Below the pieces are notes generated by a model. It did not search any database and had not been told where the DNA came from. It saw nothing but the letters and a program-made list of their open reading frames with translations. 64,000 bases of DNA from Bacteroidales bacterium. Lineage in GTDB: Bacteria; Bacteroidota; Bacteroidia; Bacteroidales; P3. The stretch spans positions 1 to 64,000 of the forward strand of contig JAFZXE010000024.1 of the NCBI GenBank assembly GCA_017616895.1. The letters run 5' to 3'. Shown here piece after piece: positions 1 to 7,010 of the stretch (its first letter is position 1; each line of letters starts with the position of its first letter). Made by a program: the position numbers and the translations under genes.

Positions 1-22
1 CAGGATCAAACTCTTCATTGTA
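1..22 (-). rRNA. 16S rRNA, 5' end only (partial)
   Basis: The first bases are the reverse complement of the universally conserved start of bacterial 16S rRNA (AGAGTTTGATCCTG, the 27F primer site), preceded by the TACAATGA typical of Bacteroidales. The gene therefore enters the window from the left and is read leftwards, with its mature 5' end at about base 22. Only the extreme 5' end is visible. The exact processing site is inferred from related 16S genes. Confidence 0.9.
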
Positions 23-199
23 AGAATTTTTGACTTCGGGCAGCGGAATTTCTTCCGCCATCCTTTACCTTGAACTCATCTGTGTCGCGCCACACATCTT
101 ATATTATATGTGGCTCTTGACACACGCTATCTCATGTTCCAAAATTTCAATGTTCTCTTCGCTTTTTTTCAACACCCGTTTTTTGGGCGAAAGCGGATG

Positions 200-230
200 C
201 AAAGATACAACCATTTTCATAACTGACAAA
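200..230 (-). promoter_or_regulatory. rRNA operon promoter (proximal)
   Basis: Reading leftwards there is TTTG (227-230), a 19-nt spacer, then TATCTTTG (200-207). This is an exact match to the Bacteroidota housekeeping promoter (-33 TTTG, -7 TAnnTTTG). The start of transcription would lie near base 193-195, about 170 nt before the mature 16S end. Confidence 0.85.
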
Positions 231-292
231 TATTTTTTTCAATGCCTAAGACTTGAGAGTTGTAAAATGATTGTATCACAATACTTTCACTC

Positions 293-324
293 CAAAAATA
301 TTTTTCATTTGCAACCCATCCAAG
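293..324 (-). promoter_or_regulatory. rRNA operon promoter (distal, probable)
   Basis: A second leftward match lies upstream: CTTG (321-324), a 20-nt spacer and TATTTTTG (293-300). The -33 box has one mismatch. Tandem promoters are usual for rRNA operons, which supports it, but the element is AT-rich and could be fortuitous. Confidence 0.45.
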
Positions 325-470
325 CCGCCAAACGCAACATCGCCAGAACAAAAACCAACACCACAAACACACTTTTTGCTCCAAAATTCCTGCAATATTG
401 TTAATAACACCATAATGTATTGATTATTACTGATTATAGGTGTGATTTTGCACATTGGAAATCACGGCCG

Positions 471-791
471 TTATCGCGGAAGAACGCCGATATTCTTCAA
501 TAAAGCCCCGATAACCATCATCGAAGCATCAATCACCACAATCCATTTCATATATCGCTGGCGACGTTGCCGAGTGTGGAGAAGCAGCGACCCTACCACC
601 GACACTAGGATCGGCAGCAGGGCTGGGTAAAGAAGAAAGGATTGTGCAATGTCACCCTTTAACAGGGCTATCACCGAGCGCTGAAATCCGCAAAACGGGC
701 AGCATAGTCCAAAACATTGCTTATAGACGCACGGCAAGGCATGTCTCCCAATCCAATCTGCAAACGCTGCACTTATAACCTTTAAATTCAA
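471..791 (-). CDS. DUF2752 family membrane protein
   Basis: This 106-residue protein carries the CPFCGFQRS motif (about residues 31-39) that marks DUF2752 (CPxCGxxR), followed by two hydrophobic segments (about 52-70 and 84-98). Family members are small inner-membrane proteins of unknown function. The start is a TTG whose bases overlap the TGA stop of the upstream gene, and no ATG lies before the motif, so translational coupling with the DUF4190 gene is likely. The pairing of these two families suggests a shared membrane role, but the function is unknown. Confidence 0.75.
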   Translation of the reverse strand: MNLKVISAAFADWIGRHALPCVYKQCFGLCCPFCGFQRSVIALLKGDIAQSFLLYPALLPILVSVVGSLLLHTRQRRQRYMKWIVVIDASMMVIGALLKNIGVLPR

Positions 792-1123
792 AAGTCAAGG
801 CTCAAAAGGTCGAACAACCATGAGAAATAGGCGGCTCCTGCGGCATAGGTTATAATGGTGACCAGCAGAGCGATGCCACCGAGTATTGTTCCGATTATTG
901 ACATTATGTGACCAGCCGTGAGCATTCCTGTGCCTTTATATTTTTCAGGATTGGCTGCTACTGCATTTTTGCCTTTACCGCCAAACACCACTCCAATGAT
1001 GCCTAGAACCAAGCCTGCGCAGAAACATCCCGTAACAAGACTGAGTATTCCTAACACAAGGGTTACGATTGAATATGGTGCGTTTTCTTGTGTCCGAGGC
1101 AATTGATTGTTGTTTTGTTCCAT
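788..1123 (-). CDS. DUF4190 family membrane protein
   Basis: This is a 111-residue protein. A polar N-terminus of about 17 residues (MEQNNNQLPRTQENAPYS) is followed by a hydrophobic hairpin-like region rich in glycine (VTLVLGILSLVTGCFCAGLVLGI begins near residue 20) and a second pair of hydrophobic stretches at about 66-105. The GKGKNAVAANPEKYKG loop between them is typical of DUF4190. The role is unknown. It precedes and overlaps the DUF2752 gene, and the two probably form one transcript. Confidence 0.75.
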   Translation of the reverse strand: MEQNNNQLPRTQENAPYSIVTLVLGILSLVTGCFCAGLVLGIIGVVFGGKGKNAVAANPEKYKGTGMLTAGHIMSIIGTILGGIALLVTIITYAAGAAYFSWLFDLLSLDF

Positions 1124-1141
1124 GATATATTTAATTTGCAG

Positions 1142-1945
1142 TTAATTAATTGCGGTAAGCATCTTGTTGTTTATTTTGTTCATTCTTGCAATTTGAGTTG
1201 CAGTAAGATTACTTCCGGCTTTTTCCAGCTTATCCGAAAAACTCTGTGCTTTTTCAAGCATTGAGGCATACTCACCCATTGCCGACATGTCGCCGTTCAT
1301 TGCCTTTTTGTAAAGGCTCACGTAGGAGTTCACATATTTCTCGTATTCATCAAGTACTTTGTCCCAATCCTCTGACCCTATATTACCTTCATCATCTTCA
1401 TCGATATCTTCATCGTCATCATCAACAATAATAGTGATATCTTCTGACGATTCTTCAAGTTCATCAAGCGTCAGCTCCACTTCACATTCCTTTATCTTCT
1501 TCACCATTTCATCAGTAGCCTTCTCGTCAGAAATGACATATGTAAATGTAACCTTCACTTTATCCCCGACTGATGCTTGAAACAGTTGTTGTGCAGCGGC
1601 ATGTCTATCTTCGGCTTGGAATTCAACTTTTTTGTCGTTAATTTTTAACTTATGGTCTCCATCGTCAGGAGTCAAAATAAATTCTTCTATGGAATACTTT
1701 GTATTAGATGTTTTTTTGATTTTTACAAACTCCATAGTAACCTCCAATTTCCCATCTTTTTTCTTTACCGGATAAACGCCCGCCACGGGTTCAAAAAAAT
1801 CATCGTCTGAGTCAGACTCTTCACCATATACACTGACCACATAACTTAGATCTTCGTTTAACACAATTTTGGCTACGTCTTTTTTGCCACACGACATAAA
1901 GCACACCGTGCCAGCTGCAAGTAAAAATAATGCTAATTTTTTCAT
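1142..1945 (-). CDS. Predicted lipoprotein with Asp/Glu-rich segment
   Basis: I place the start at the ATG at 1945 (267 residues) because it begins a clean lipoprotein signal: MKKLALFLLAAGTVCFMSC, with Cys19 as the lipidated residue. An in-frame start at 2104 would add 53 residues without signal character and would overlap a repeat array. The middle has a run of Asp/Glu (about residues 175-195, including DDDDEDIDEDDEG), followed by a helical C-terminal third. I do not recognise a family. The acidic run could bind cations, which is a guess. A promoter-like element lies about 75 bp upstream. Confidence 0.7.
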   Translation of the reverse strand: MKKLALFLLAAGTVCFMSCGKKDVAKIVLNEDLSYVVSVYGEESDSDDDFFEPVAGVYPVKKKDGKLEVTMEFVKIKKTSNTKYSIEEFILTPDDGDHKLKINDKKVEFQAEDRHAAAQQLFQASVGDKVKVTFTYVISDEKATDEMVKKIKECEVELTLDELEESSEDITIIVDDDDEDIDEDDEGNIGSEDWDKVLDEYEKYVNSYVSLYKKAMNGDMSAMGEYASMLEKAQSFSDKLEKAGSNLTATQIARMNKINNKMLTAIN

Positions 1946-2017
1946 TTTTTGTAAAGTTTTTAGTTGATAAATAATGTGAACTATGCTGCGACCACGAAGT
2001 GTGGCGCGTTTCGGTTG

Positions 2018-2045
2018 CAAAAATACAGTCCTATTCACATACAAA
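2018..2045 (-). promoter_or_regulatory. Probable promoter of the 1945 lipoprotein gene
   Basis: Leftward TATTTTTG (2018-2025) fits the -7 consensus. The nearest TTTG (2042-2045) is only 16 nt away, shorter than the usual 19-20, so the -33 assignment is weak. A further -7-like TATATTTG lies at 2278-2285. Confidence 0.4.
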
Positions 2046-2046
2046 A

Positions 2047-2178
2047 ATGGTCCTAATATGGTCCTAATCAAGCCCAAAGGAGCTTGGATACTTGTTATTA
2101 GCAAGATATCCTAACCCCCACACACGGCTTTGATACGGCTTTGGTATGGCTTTGATACAGCTTTGTATCATGGGGTGC
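2047..2178. repeat. Degenerate 11-bp-phase tandem array
   Basis: Twelve consecutive 11-bp windows can be read without a phase break. Two identical ATGGTCCTAAT units (2047, 2058) and, six units later in exact phase, ACGGCTTTGAT, ACGGCTTTGGT, ATGGCTTTGAT and ACAGCTTTGTA (2124-2167) fit one pattern, AYRGYYYTRRT. The units between are diverged. On the minus strand the core reads CAAAGCC, as in the arrays at 42.06 and 61.8 kb. It lies upstream of the lipoprotein gene. Confidence 0.75.
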
Positions 2179-2425
2179 CCCAAAATCAGCGCCTATGTAT
2201 AATCACAGAAGAATGTCTTTCAACACATAATGCGTGCTGCGACCGCTGGATTGGGAATGGACGGTGTTTTCATGAGGCAAATATATGCATTATTCTCTGC
2301 AAATTTGCGGAGAATAGAACCTTTTTTTTCTCCGCATGGCTCTAAAAAAAGACTCTACAAGATTTATATTTTCAAAAAGAAAAGACCCTGTATGATTTTT
2401 TTGTAAATCGGAATAGTTTGTAGTT
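2179..2425. other. Intergenic gap, no gene; one hairpin
   Basis: There is no coding signal. A 9-bp inverted repeat (TGCGGAGAA at 2306-2314 with TTCTCCGCA at 2328-2336, 13-nt loop) could form a hairpin. On neither strand is it followed by a convincing T-run, so I do not call it a terminator. The remainder is AT-rich. Confidence 0.5.
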
Positions 2426-3811
2426 TCATTCGCTCCCAAGCCTGCGCTGGCGGCATCCTTCATATACTTTTATGAAGTGGTCGCAGGTAGCCTGGAGCAT
2501 ATCGCACAGCCGCATGTAATCCGGATCGTCATAGTCGTCGGGCTTGGAGAATGGATGGGTTTCCATATAGTTGTCGGCACTGGCAATAAAAGAAATCCGC
2601 ACCTTGTCGAGGATAGTAAAATAGCGTTCATACTCGTCCTCGGTTTGTATCGGAATATCCATCAGCAGAAGCTCTTTACGTTCCATGATGAGCATTTCGA
2701 GATACCTCTTTCCCAGATCTGCTTTGGCATGAGTGTCGTAGGTGCCGTCGGCTACGTTCTTCATCCATATGGCATTTATACTGTCACCAAAGGCTTTAAA
2801 CTTGGCTTTGGCATCTCTGAAAGCTGCAAGATTGTCGGTTGGCTGTGTAGGAATTGACAGATGCACCGTCTCTGGCAATTCAGCTCCCGATTGCACCACC
2901 TCTGACGATATGGTTTGGACGACCGCATTTTGACTTGAGTCCTGCAACGGGACCGATGTGTCGGAAGAGTTTTCCGAAGAAACCGATTCTTGATGTTTCG
3001 GGACAAAGAACACGGCGACAGACGCAATGGCTAACACTACAATGGACAAAGGAATCCAACGCCTGGCAGCATCGTGCCTCAATATGGCTTTCCTCACGGC
3101 GGCGGCCGACGGATAGCGTGCGGACTGGGCGGTGCGAGTACAACGGCGTATGATGCTTTTATAGCGATTCGGGAAAAGCTGTCGCAGGAGAATACCGAAA
3201 GCGTAGATGTCGGTGCGGCAATCGACCGAAGGACCTGCAGTCATCTGCTCTGGTGCAGCGTAGCCATCGGTGTAAGCAGGTTCTTTGAGTACGGCATAGT
3301 CGTCGGCATCGGCCAAGCCGAAATCGATTACCTTCACATTGTCGCCGTTATAGGTGACGAGGATATTGGAAGGTTTCAGGTCACGGTGGACGATTTGTCG
3401 TGCGTGGAAGTATTCCATAGCGTCGAGGAGTTGCAAGACGACTTGCTTGCGTTTTGCGGCAGACGGGTTCTCGTCCAGGAACTGCGCCAGAGTGCGTCCC
3501 TCAACATATTCCATCACGAAGCAGCGACCTGCCACCTCGTCGGTTTCGAGGCTATAGGTGCGGACGATGTTTGGATGGTCGAGAGTTACGGCCGAGTCGA
3601 ACTCTTTTTCCAACATGGCCATATAGACGGGGTCGGCAATATGCTCTGCACGGAGACCTTTCAAAACATACCACTTGCCGTAACGCTGTGCCTTGAAGAT
3701 GCGACAATAACCTCTGGAGGGCAGCTCCTCGTGGAGAGAGAACTGGCTCGAAGTGTTGAAATCCAAAGGATTCGGCACACCGGAAGTTGAAGAAGCCTCG
3801 TCGTTTTGCAT
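2426..3811 (-). CDS. Membrane-anchored Ser/Thr protein kinase
   Basis: This is a 461-residue Hanks-type kinase. The nucleotide-binding Lys is K51 (YVLKGL), with VHRDLKPSNI at 141-150 (catalytic D144), metal-binding DFG at 163-165 and an APE-type YAAPEQ at 184-189. The glycine loop (LPSRGYCRI) is poor in glycine. A single membrane span (about 252-270) separates the cytoplasmic kinase from a roughly 190-residue, mainly helical outer part with no family I recognise, so it may sense an envelope signal. Substrates are unknown. It is transcribed divergently from the 3882 gene across a palindromic promoter region. The -7 box ends only 5 bases before the ATG, implying an almost leaderless mRNA. Confidence 0.85.
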   Translation of the reverse strand: MQNDEASSTSGVPNPLDFNTSSQFSLHEELPSRGYCRIFKAQRYGKWYVLKGLRAEHIADPVYMAMLEKEFDSAVTLDHPNIVRTYSLETDEVAGRCFVMEYVEGRTLAQFLDENPSAAKRKQVVLQLLDAMEYFHARQIVHRDLKPSNILVTYNGDNVKVIDFGLADADDYAVLKEPAYTDGYAAPEQMTAGPSVDCRTDIYAFGILLRQLFPNRYKSIIRRCTRTAQSARYPSAAAVRKAILRHDAARRWIPLSIVVLAIASVAVFFVPKHQESVSSENSSDTSVPLQDSSQNAVVQTISSEVVQSGAELPETVHLSIPTQPTDNLAAFRDAKAKFKAFGDSINAIWMKNVADGTYDTHAKADLGKRYLEMLIMERKELLLMDIPIQTEDEYERYFTILDKVRISFIASADNYMETHPFSKPDDYDDPDYMRLCDMLQATCDHFIKVYEGCRQRRLGSE

Positions 3812-3813
3812 GG

Positions 3814-3863
3814 CACAAAGTTACGCTATTTCCACCAAATGTCAATAAATTTGTAACTTTGTG
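3814..3863. promoter_or_regulatory. Divergent promoter pair in an 11-bp inverted repeat
   Basis: CACAAAGTTAC (3814-3824) and GTAACTTTGTG (3853-3863) are perfect inverted copies 28 bp apart. Each contains TAACTTTG, a fit to the -7 box, one facing the kinase gene (3816-3823, minus) and one facing the 3882 gene (3854-3861, plus). The minus promoter has ATTG at 19-nt spacing. The plus -33 box is not clear. The symmetry could also be an operator. Confidence 0.6.
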
Positions 3864-3881
3864 GTCTCAAAAACACTTGAA

Positions 3882-4454
3882 ATGGATATAAAATCACCAC
3901 ATATTGTGAAACTGAAAGCCGTGATTGCCGAGTCGGTCATGCGGTCAATGGACAGCCCGAAAGACTTTGAGTATCTTTACAACACCATACGCGAACGCAC
4001 CAACGAGACCATAGGTTTGAACACGTTGCGCCGGATGTGGGGATATGTGGAAGGTTACCCAACCGTGAGGGAATCGACGCTGGACGTGCTTTGCCGTTTT
4101 GTGGGGTATCCTGACTGGCACACCTTTGTGGCAGATTACTGCGGTGTGGAGGGAAGCGAGAGCTCATACCGTATCGTGAGTGCGACGCTGAACGTGGAAG
4201 AACTTGCCGAGGGCGATGTGGTGGCTATAGCGTGGAACCCCAACCGAAGGCTTGTGTTGATACACAAATGTAATGGTGTTTTCGAGGTGACTGAGGCACG
4301 TAATTCGAAAATTGTAGTGGGTGACCGATTCCATTGTGATCGTTTCATGATAGGTCAGCCCCTGTATATTGACAACCTTGTGCATGAGAATACTCCGCCT
4401 TCCCTATTTGTTGTTGGCAAACAGGGTGGTTTGACAAAGATTGAAAGGATTTAA
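3882..4454 (+). CDS. Putative regulator with Bacteroidota TLxRxWGY domain
   Basis: This is a 190-residue protein if started at the ATG at 3882. The in-frame GTG at 3861 lies inside the -7 promoter box and is rejected. Residues 1-85 contain the pattern DFEYLYNTIRERT, TLRRMWGY, STLDVLCRFVGYPDWHTF. This arrangement recurs at the N-terminus of many uncharacterised Bacteroidota proteins and looks like a helical, possibly DNA-binding, module. The C-terminal 100 residues are beta-rich and unassigned. Divergent transcription from the Ser/Thr kinase suggests the two act together. Function is unproven. Confidence 0.6.
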   Translation: MDIKSPHIVKLKAVIAESVMRSMDSPKDFEYLYNTIRERTNETIGLNTLRRMWGYVEGYPTVRESTLDVLCRFVGYPDWHTFVADYCGVEGSESSYRIVSATLNVEELAEGDVVAIAWNPNRRLVLIHKCNGVFEVTEARNSKIVVGDRFHCDRFMIGQPLYIDNLVHENTPPSLFVVGKQGGLTKIERI

Positions 4455-4467
4455 GAACCATCTTCAC

Positions 4468-4953
4468 TCAGACGCGCAAGTATTCCGCGTAGGTGTAGGT
4501 TATACCGTTGGTTGGATCCTCCATCAGCTGAGTTTCGTCAATTAGTCGAAACTCTGAGAAGTCGATTTCTGGGAAGAAAGTGTCGGCTTCGAAATCTTTT
4601 TTTATCCAGGTGATATATAGTTTATCGACATGGGGCAAAAACTGGCGATATATCGTGGCTCCGCCCATAACGAAAGTCTCGTTGTCGGCTGATATCAGTG
4701 ATAGCGCCTCCTCTATAGAGTGAACCACATCTATGCCCTGAAAACTGAAGACGGTATCAGATGTGAGCACTATGTTCTGGCGATTGGGCAGGGGTTTCTT
4801 GGGCAGCGAGTCGAAGGTCTTGCGCCCCATGATGACCGGATGTCCCGATGTGAGGGCTTTGAAGTGCTTGAGGTCATTGGAAAGATGGCACAAAAGGTCG
4901 TTGTTGTTGCCAATGGCCATGTTGTTTGCAATAGCGACTATGATGGAGAGCAT
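4468..4953 (-). CDS. folA: Dihydrofolate reductase
   Basis: This 161-residue protein has the usual DHFR length. It reduces dihydrofolate to tetrahydrofolate with NADPH. Signature parts are visible: the N-terminal strand MLSIIVAIANNMAIGNNNDL with the Met20-type loop, HPVIMGRKTFDSLPKKPLPNRQNIVLTSD (NADPH-binding region) and FVMGGATIYRQFLP (the GG of the cofactor site). It follows hydF on the same strand with a 55-bp gap, so the two may be co-transcribed. Its stop lies 13 bp from that of the convergent 3882 gene. Confidence 0.95.
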   Translation of the reverse strand: MLSIIVAIANNMAIGNNNDLLCHLSNDLKHFKALTSGHPVIMGRKTFDSLPKKPLPNRQNIVLTSDTVFSFQGIDVVHSIEEALSLISADNETFVMGGATIYRQFLPHVDKLYITWIKKDFEADTFFPEIDFSEFRLIDETQLMEDPTNGITYTYAEYLRV

Positions 4954-5008
4954 CTATTGGAATGTTGAATTTTGAAATTTGAATATAGAAGTGATTGGTT
5001 GTAAGTGA

Positions 5009-6220
5009 TTAGTGGTTAAAAATCTTTGTGGCACGGTCAAATATACCGTTGACGTATGCCAGTGCTAGTCCGTAGTTCGAAACAGGTATGCCGGCCTGCA
5101 CAGCTGGCATAAGTCGCGCTACAAGTTGCTGGTGGGTTACGACGCAGCCGCCACACTGGACAACCAATGAATAATCGCTCAGGTTCTCTGGCATGGGCGA
5201 GGCTCCAGCAATGACGTCGCAAGTCAGCTGCTTGCCAGTGAATTTGCGCAGCAAGGCGGGAAGTTTCACTCGTCCAATGTCCTCGCAGGTGACATTATGG
5301 GTACATGATTCAAGCAGAAGCACACGGTCTCCGTCATGTAGTTTCGAAATTTTTGGTGTGCCTGCGATATATTCTTTGAAAAGGCCTTTGTTTCGTGCCA
5401 GCAGAATGCTGAAACTGGTAAGCGGCACTTCGGTTGGCACTATTGCGCTGACTTTTGCGAATGCCTGGCTGTCGGTGACAACCAATGAAGGAGGATTTTT
5501 TATGTCTGACAGCAGTGATTGAAGTTCGTCGGGTTGTGTCACGAATGCCTTTGCGTTGAGGTCGAGTATATCGCGCAGCACCTGAACCTGCGGCAGTATC
5601 ATTCGGCCTTCAGGCGCAGATGAGTCGATGGGTGTAACCATAACCACGTTATCGCCATGAGCAACGATGCCTGCAAGCGTGGACTTGCGAACGTATGAAG
5701 ACTCTGGAAGCAGCGACTTGATTCGGTCGCATAGTGGGGTTCGTAGGCGTTGGTCGAATATGCTGACGACGAACAGGCGCTCGGCGCCGTATTTGGCGGT
5801 AAGGAAGTCTATAATGTGTTGTTCGGGCTTGAATTTATCCGACTGCGTATATACCAATAGGAATGGTTTGCCAGCACTTTGGCACGCATCCACCAGTCTG
5901 ATTTCGTCAATGTCGAACAGGTTGTTGGTGAAAAGTATGAGTGCAAGATCCACCTCTGGCAAGACACGCAGTGTTTTCTCCACACGCATGGAACCGAGGT
6001 AACCGTCATCGTCCACACCAGCGGTGTCAATCCATACAACGGGGCCTATGCCCGAAATCTCCATTGTCTTCTTGACTGGGTCGGTGGTGGTTCCGGCCTC
6101 GGACGAAACAATAGAGACAGTCTGTCCTGTTAGAAAATTTACGAGCGAGCTCTTGCCATAGTTGCGTCGTCCAAAGAGCCCTATATGCGGTTTTAGTTCG
6201 GAGCCTTTCATATAATGCAA
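5009..6220 (-). CDS. hydF: [FeFe]-hydrogenase maturation GTPase HydF
   Basis: This 403-residue protein has the HydF layout. The N-terminal GTPase domain has a P-loop (GLFGRRNYGKSS, residues 14-25) and a DTAG switch motif. A dimerisation region follows, then a C-terminal [4Fe-4S]-cluster domain whose ligand motifs appear as SCTHN and QCGGC. HydF is the scaffold that assembles the 2Fe subcluster of the H-cluster and delivers it to HydA. Its partners hydE and hydG and the hydrogenase itself are not in the window. The start may be the ATG at 6220 or the one three codons later (MKGSELKP). Confidence 0.92.
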   Translation of the reverse strand: MHYMKGSELKPHIGLFGRRNYGKSSLVNFLTGQTVSIVSSEAGTTTDPVKKTMEISGIGPVVWIDTAGVDDDGYLGSMRVEKTLRVLPEVDLALILFTNNLFDIDEIRLVDACQSAGKPFLLVYTQSDKFKPEQHIIDFLTAKYGAERLFVVSIFDQRLRTPLCDRIKSLLPESSYVRKSTLAGIVAHGDNVVMVTPIDSSAPEGRMILPQVQVLRDILDLNAKAFVTQPDELQSLLSDIKNPPSLVVTDSQAFAKVSAIVPTEVPLTSFSILLARNKGLFKEYIAGTPKISKLHDGDRVLLLESCTHNVTCEDIGRVKLPALLRKFTGKQLTCDVIAGASPMPENLSDYSLVVQCGGCVVTHQQLVARLMPAVQAGIPVSNYGLALAYVNGIFDRATKIFNH

Positions 6221-6223
6221 TCA

Positions 6224-6257
6224 AGAAAAAAAGCATCCCGTCTTTGTGGCGGGATGC
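6224..6257 (-). terminator. Rho-independent terminator
   Basis: Read leftwards, GCATCCCG and CGGGATGC form an 8-bp GC-rich stem (6233-6257, 9-nt loop) followed by a run of seven T. It ends the transcript of the 6284-6733 gene just before the hydF start. Confidence 0.85.
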
Positions 6258-6283
6258 CTTTTGTTCAAGTTAGTTTCAGAAAC

Positions 6284-6733
6284 TTATTTCTGTTTCTTGA
6301 TGATTTTGTAGTTTTTCTCAGCACCCTTGGGCTCGATGAGCTGCAGGCGATACTCGCCGGGCTGATAGTTGCTCATGTCAACATAGCCGTTGCCACCATT
6401 GATGTAGTTCTTTGAAACGGCCTGGTCGTTAGCGTCATAGAGATAGTAGCTGACACCCGAAACACCATTGACGGTCACTTTCACTTTGTCGGTCTTGCCT
6501 TCCTGCTTAACAGTAGCGGCGTTGTCCATAACGGTCACGTTAGCAATGCTCATCTCGCTGATAGTGTAGCTGTAGGTCTTGGCTGTAGCACCAGCGGTAC
6601 GGACGTTAGCGTTTTTGTTGATTTTAGTAGCAGTGTTAGTGGTGTTGGTTGCTCTGGTTGTGGTTGTGGGACGCTGTGCGAAAACCATACCAGCGAAAAG
6701 AACGAGTGCGGAAAGAATTAAAGCTTTTTTCAT
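6284..6733 (-). CDS. Small exported protein of unknown function
   Basis: This 149-residue protein has a signal peptide (MKKALILSALVLFAGMVFA, cleavage before QRP). A Thr/Asn-rich low-complexity linker (about residues 20-45) is followed by a roughly 85-residue beta-rich domain ending GEYRLQLIEPKG...KIIKKQK. The end resembles the last strands of secretion-tail-like Ig folds (GxYxLxL), but it lacks the NPxxG start of a T9SS domain, so I do not call it one. It has its own terminator. The location would be periplasm or cell surface. Confidence 0.7.
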   Translation of the reverse strand: MKKALILSALVLFAGMVFAQRPTTTTRATNTTNTATKINKNANVRTAGATAKTYSYTISEMSIANVTVMDNAATVKQEGKTDKVKVTVNGVSGVSYYLYDANDQAVSKNYINGGNGYVDMSNYQPGEYRLQLIEPKGAEKNYKIIKKQK

Positions 6734-7010
6734 AGTTGTAATTTTTTTAGGTTTATTAATTTGTTAATTAAAAATTTTCATTGTCTGTTATCCTCTCACC
6801 TTTTCTCTCGCGCTTTCATTTATTCAGTATCGGAACTTTTGTTTTTCTTGCAAAAAATTTAAAAAAAATATTTTTTTTTCTTTCAAGTTCCCCGGCGCTC
6901 TCTCTTGCCGTTTCTGTTATTTTGGTATCAGACTCTTCAAAAAAATTGCAAAAAAAATATAAAATATTTTTGATAGTTTTACAATATTCTCATAAATAAG
7001 TAGTTATATT
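6734..7010. other. AT-rich intergenic region, no gene
   Basis: This is a very AT-rich gap between divergent genes. A TATTTTTG match at 6965-6972 could be the -7 box of the 7011 gene, but no good -33 box is spaced correctly. No leftward promoter for the 6733 gene is obvious. Confidence 0.4.

Larger units (their letters stand above)
23..470 (-). other. rRNA leader and upstream region, no gene
   Basis: This is non-coding sequence between the 16S start and the first protein gene. It contains two Bacteroidota-type promoters reading toward the 16S gene, so roughly the first 170-260 bases would be transcribed as rRNA leader. The open frames in it have no recognisable family or start signals. I see nothing definite between about 325 and 470. 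Confidence 0.7.

Noticed and set aside
30-404. 124-residue frame upstream of 16S rRNA
   Set aside because: It overlaps the rRNA leader and both rRNA promoters and has no coding character.
1946-2104. N-terminal extension of the lipoprotein gene
   Set aside because: It would bury the lipoprotein signal peptide 53 residues inside and run through the promoter-like element and repeat array.
2306-2336. Rho-independent terminator
   Set aside because: The 9-bp stem is real, but neither side has a following T-run. The T/A run lies in the loop.
3074-3790. 238-residue plus-strand frame over the Ser/Thr kinase
   Set aside because: It is the complement of the kinase catalytic domain and has no family of its own.
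6284-6733. T9SS sorting domain at the C-terminus of the small exported protein
   Set aside because: There is only a partial GxYxLxL-type ending. The N-terminal strands of a type A domain are missing.
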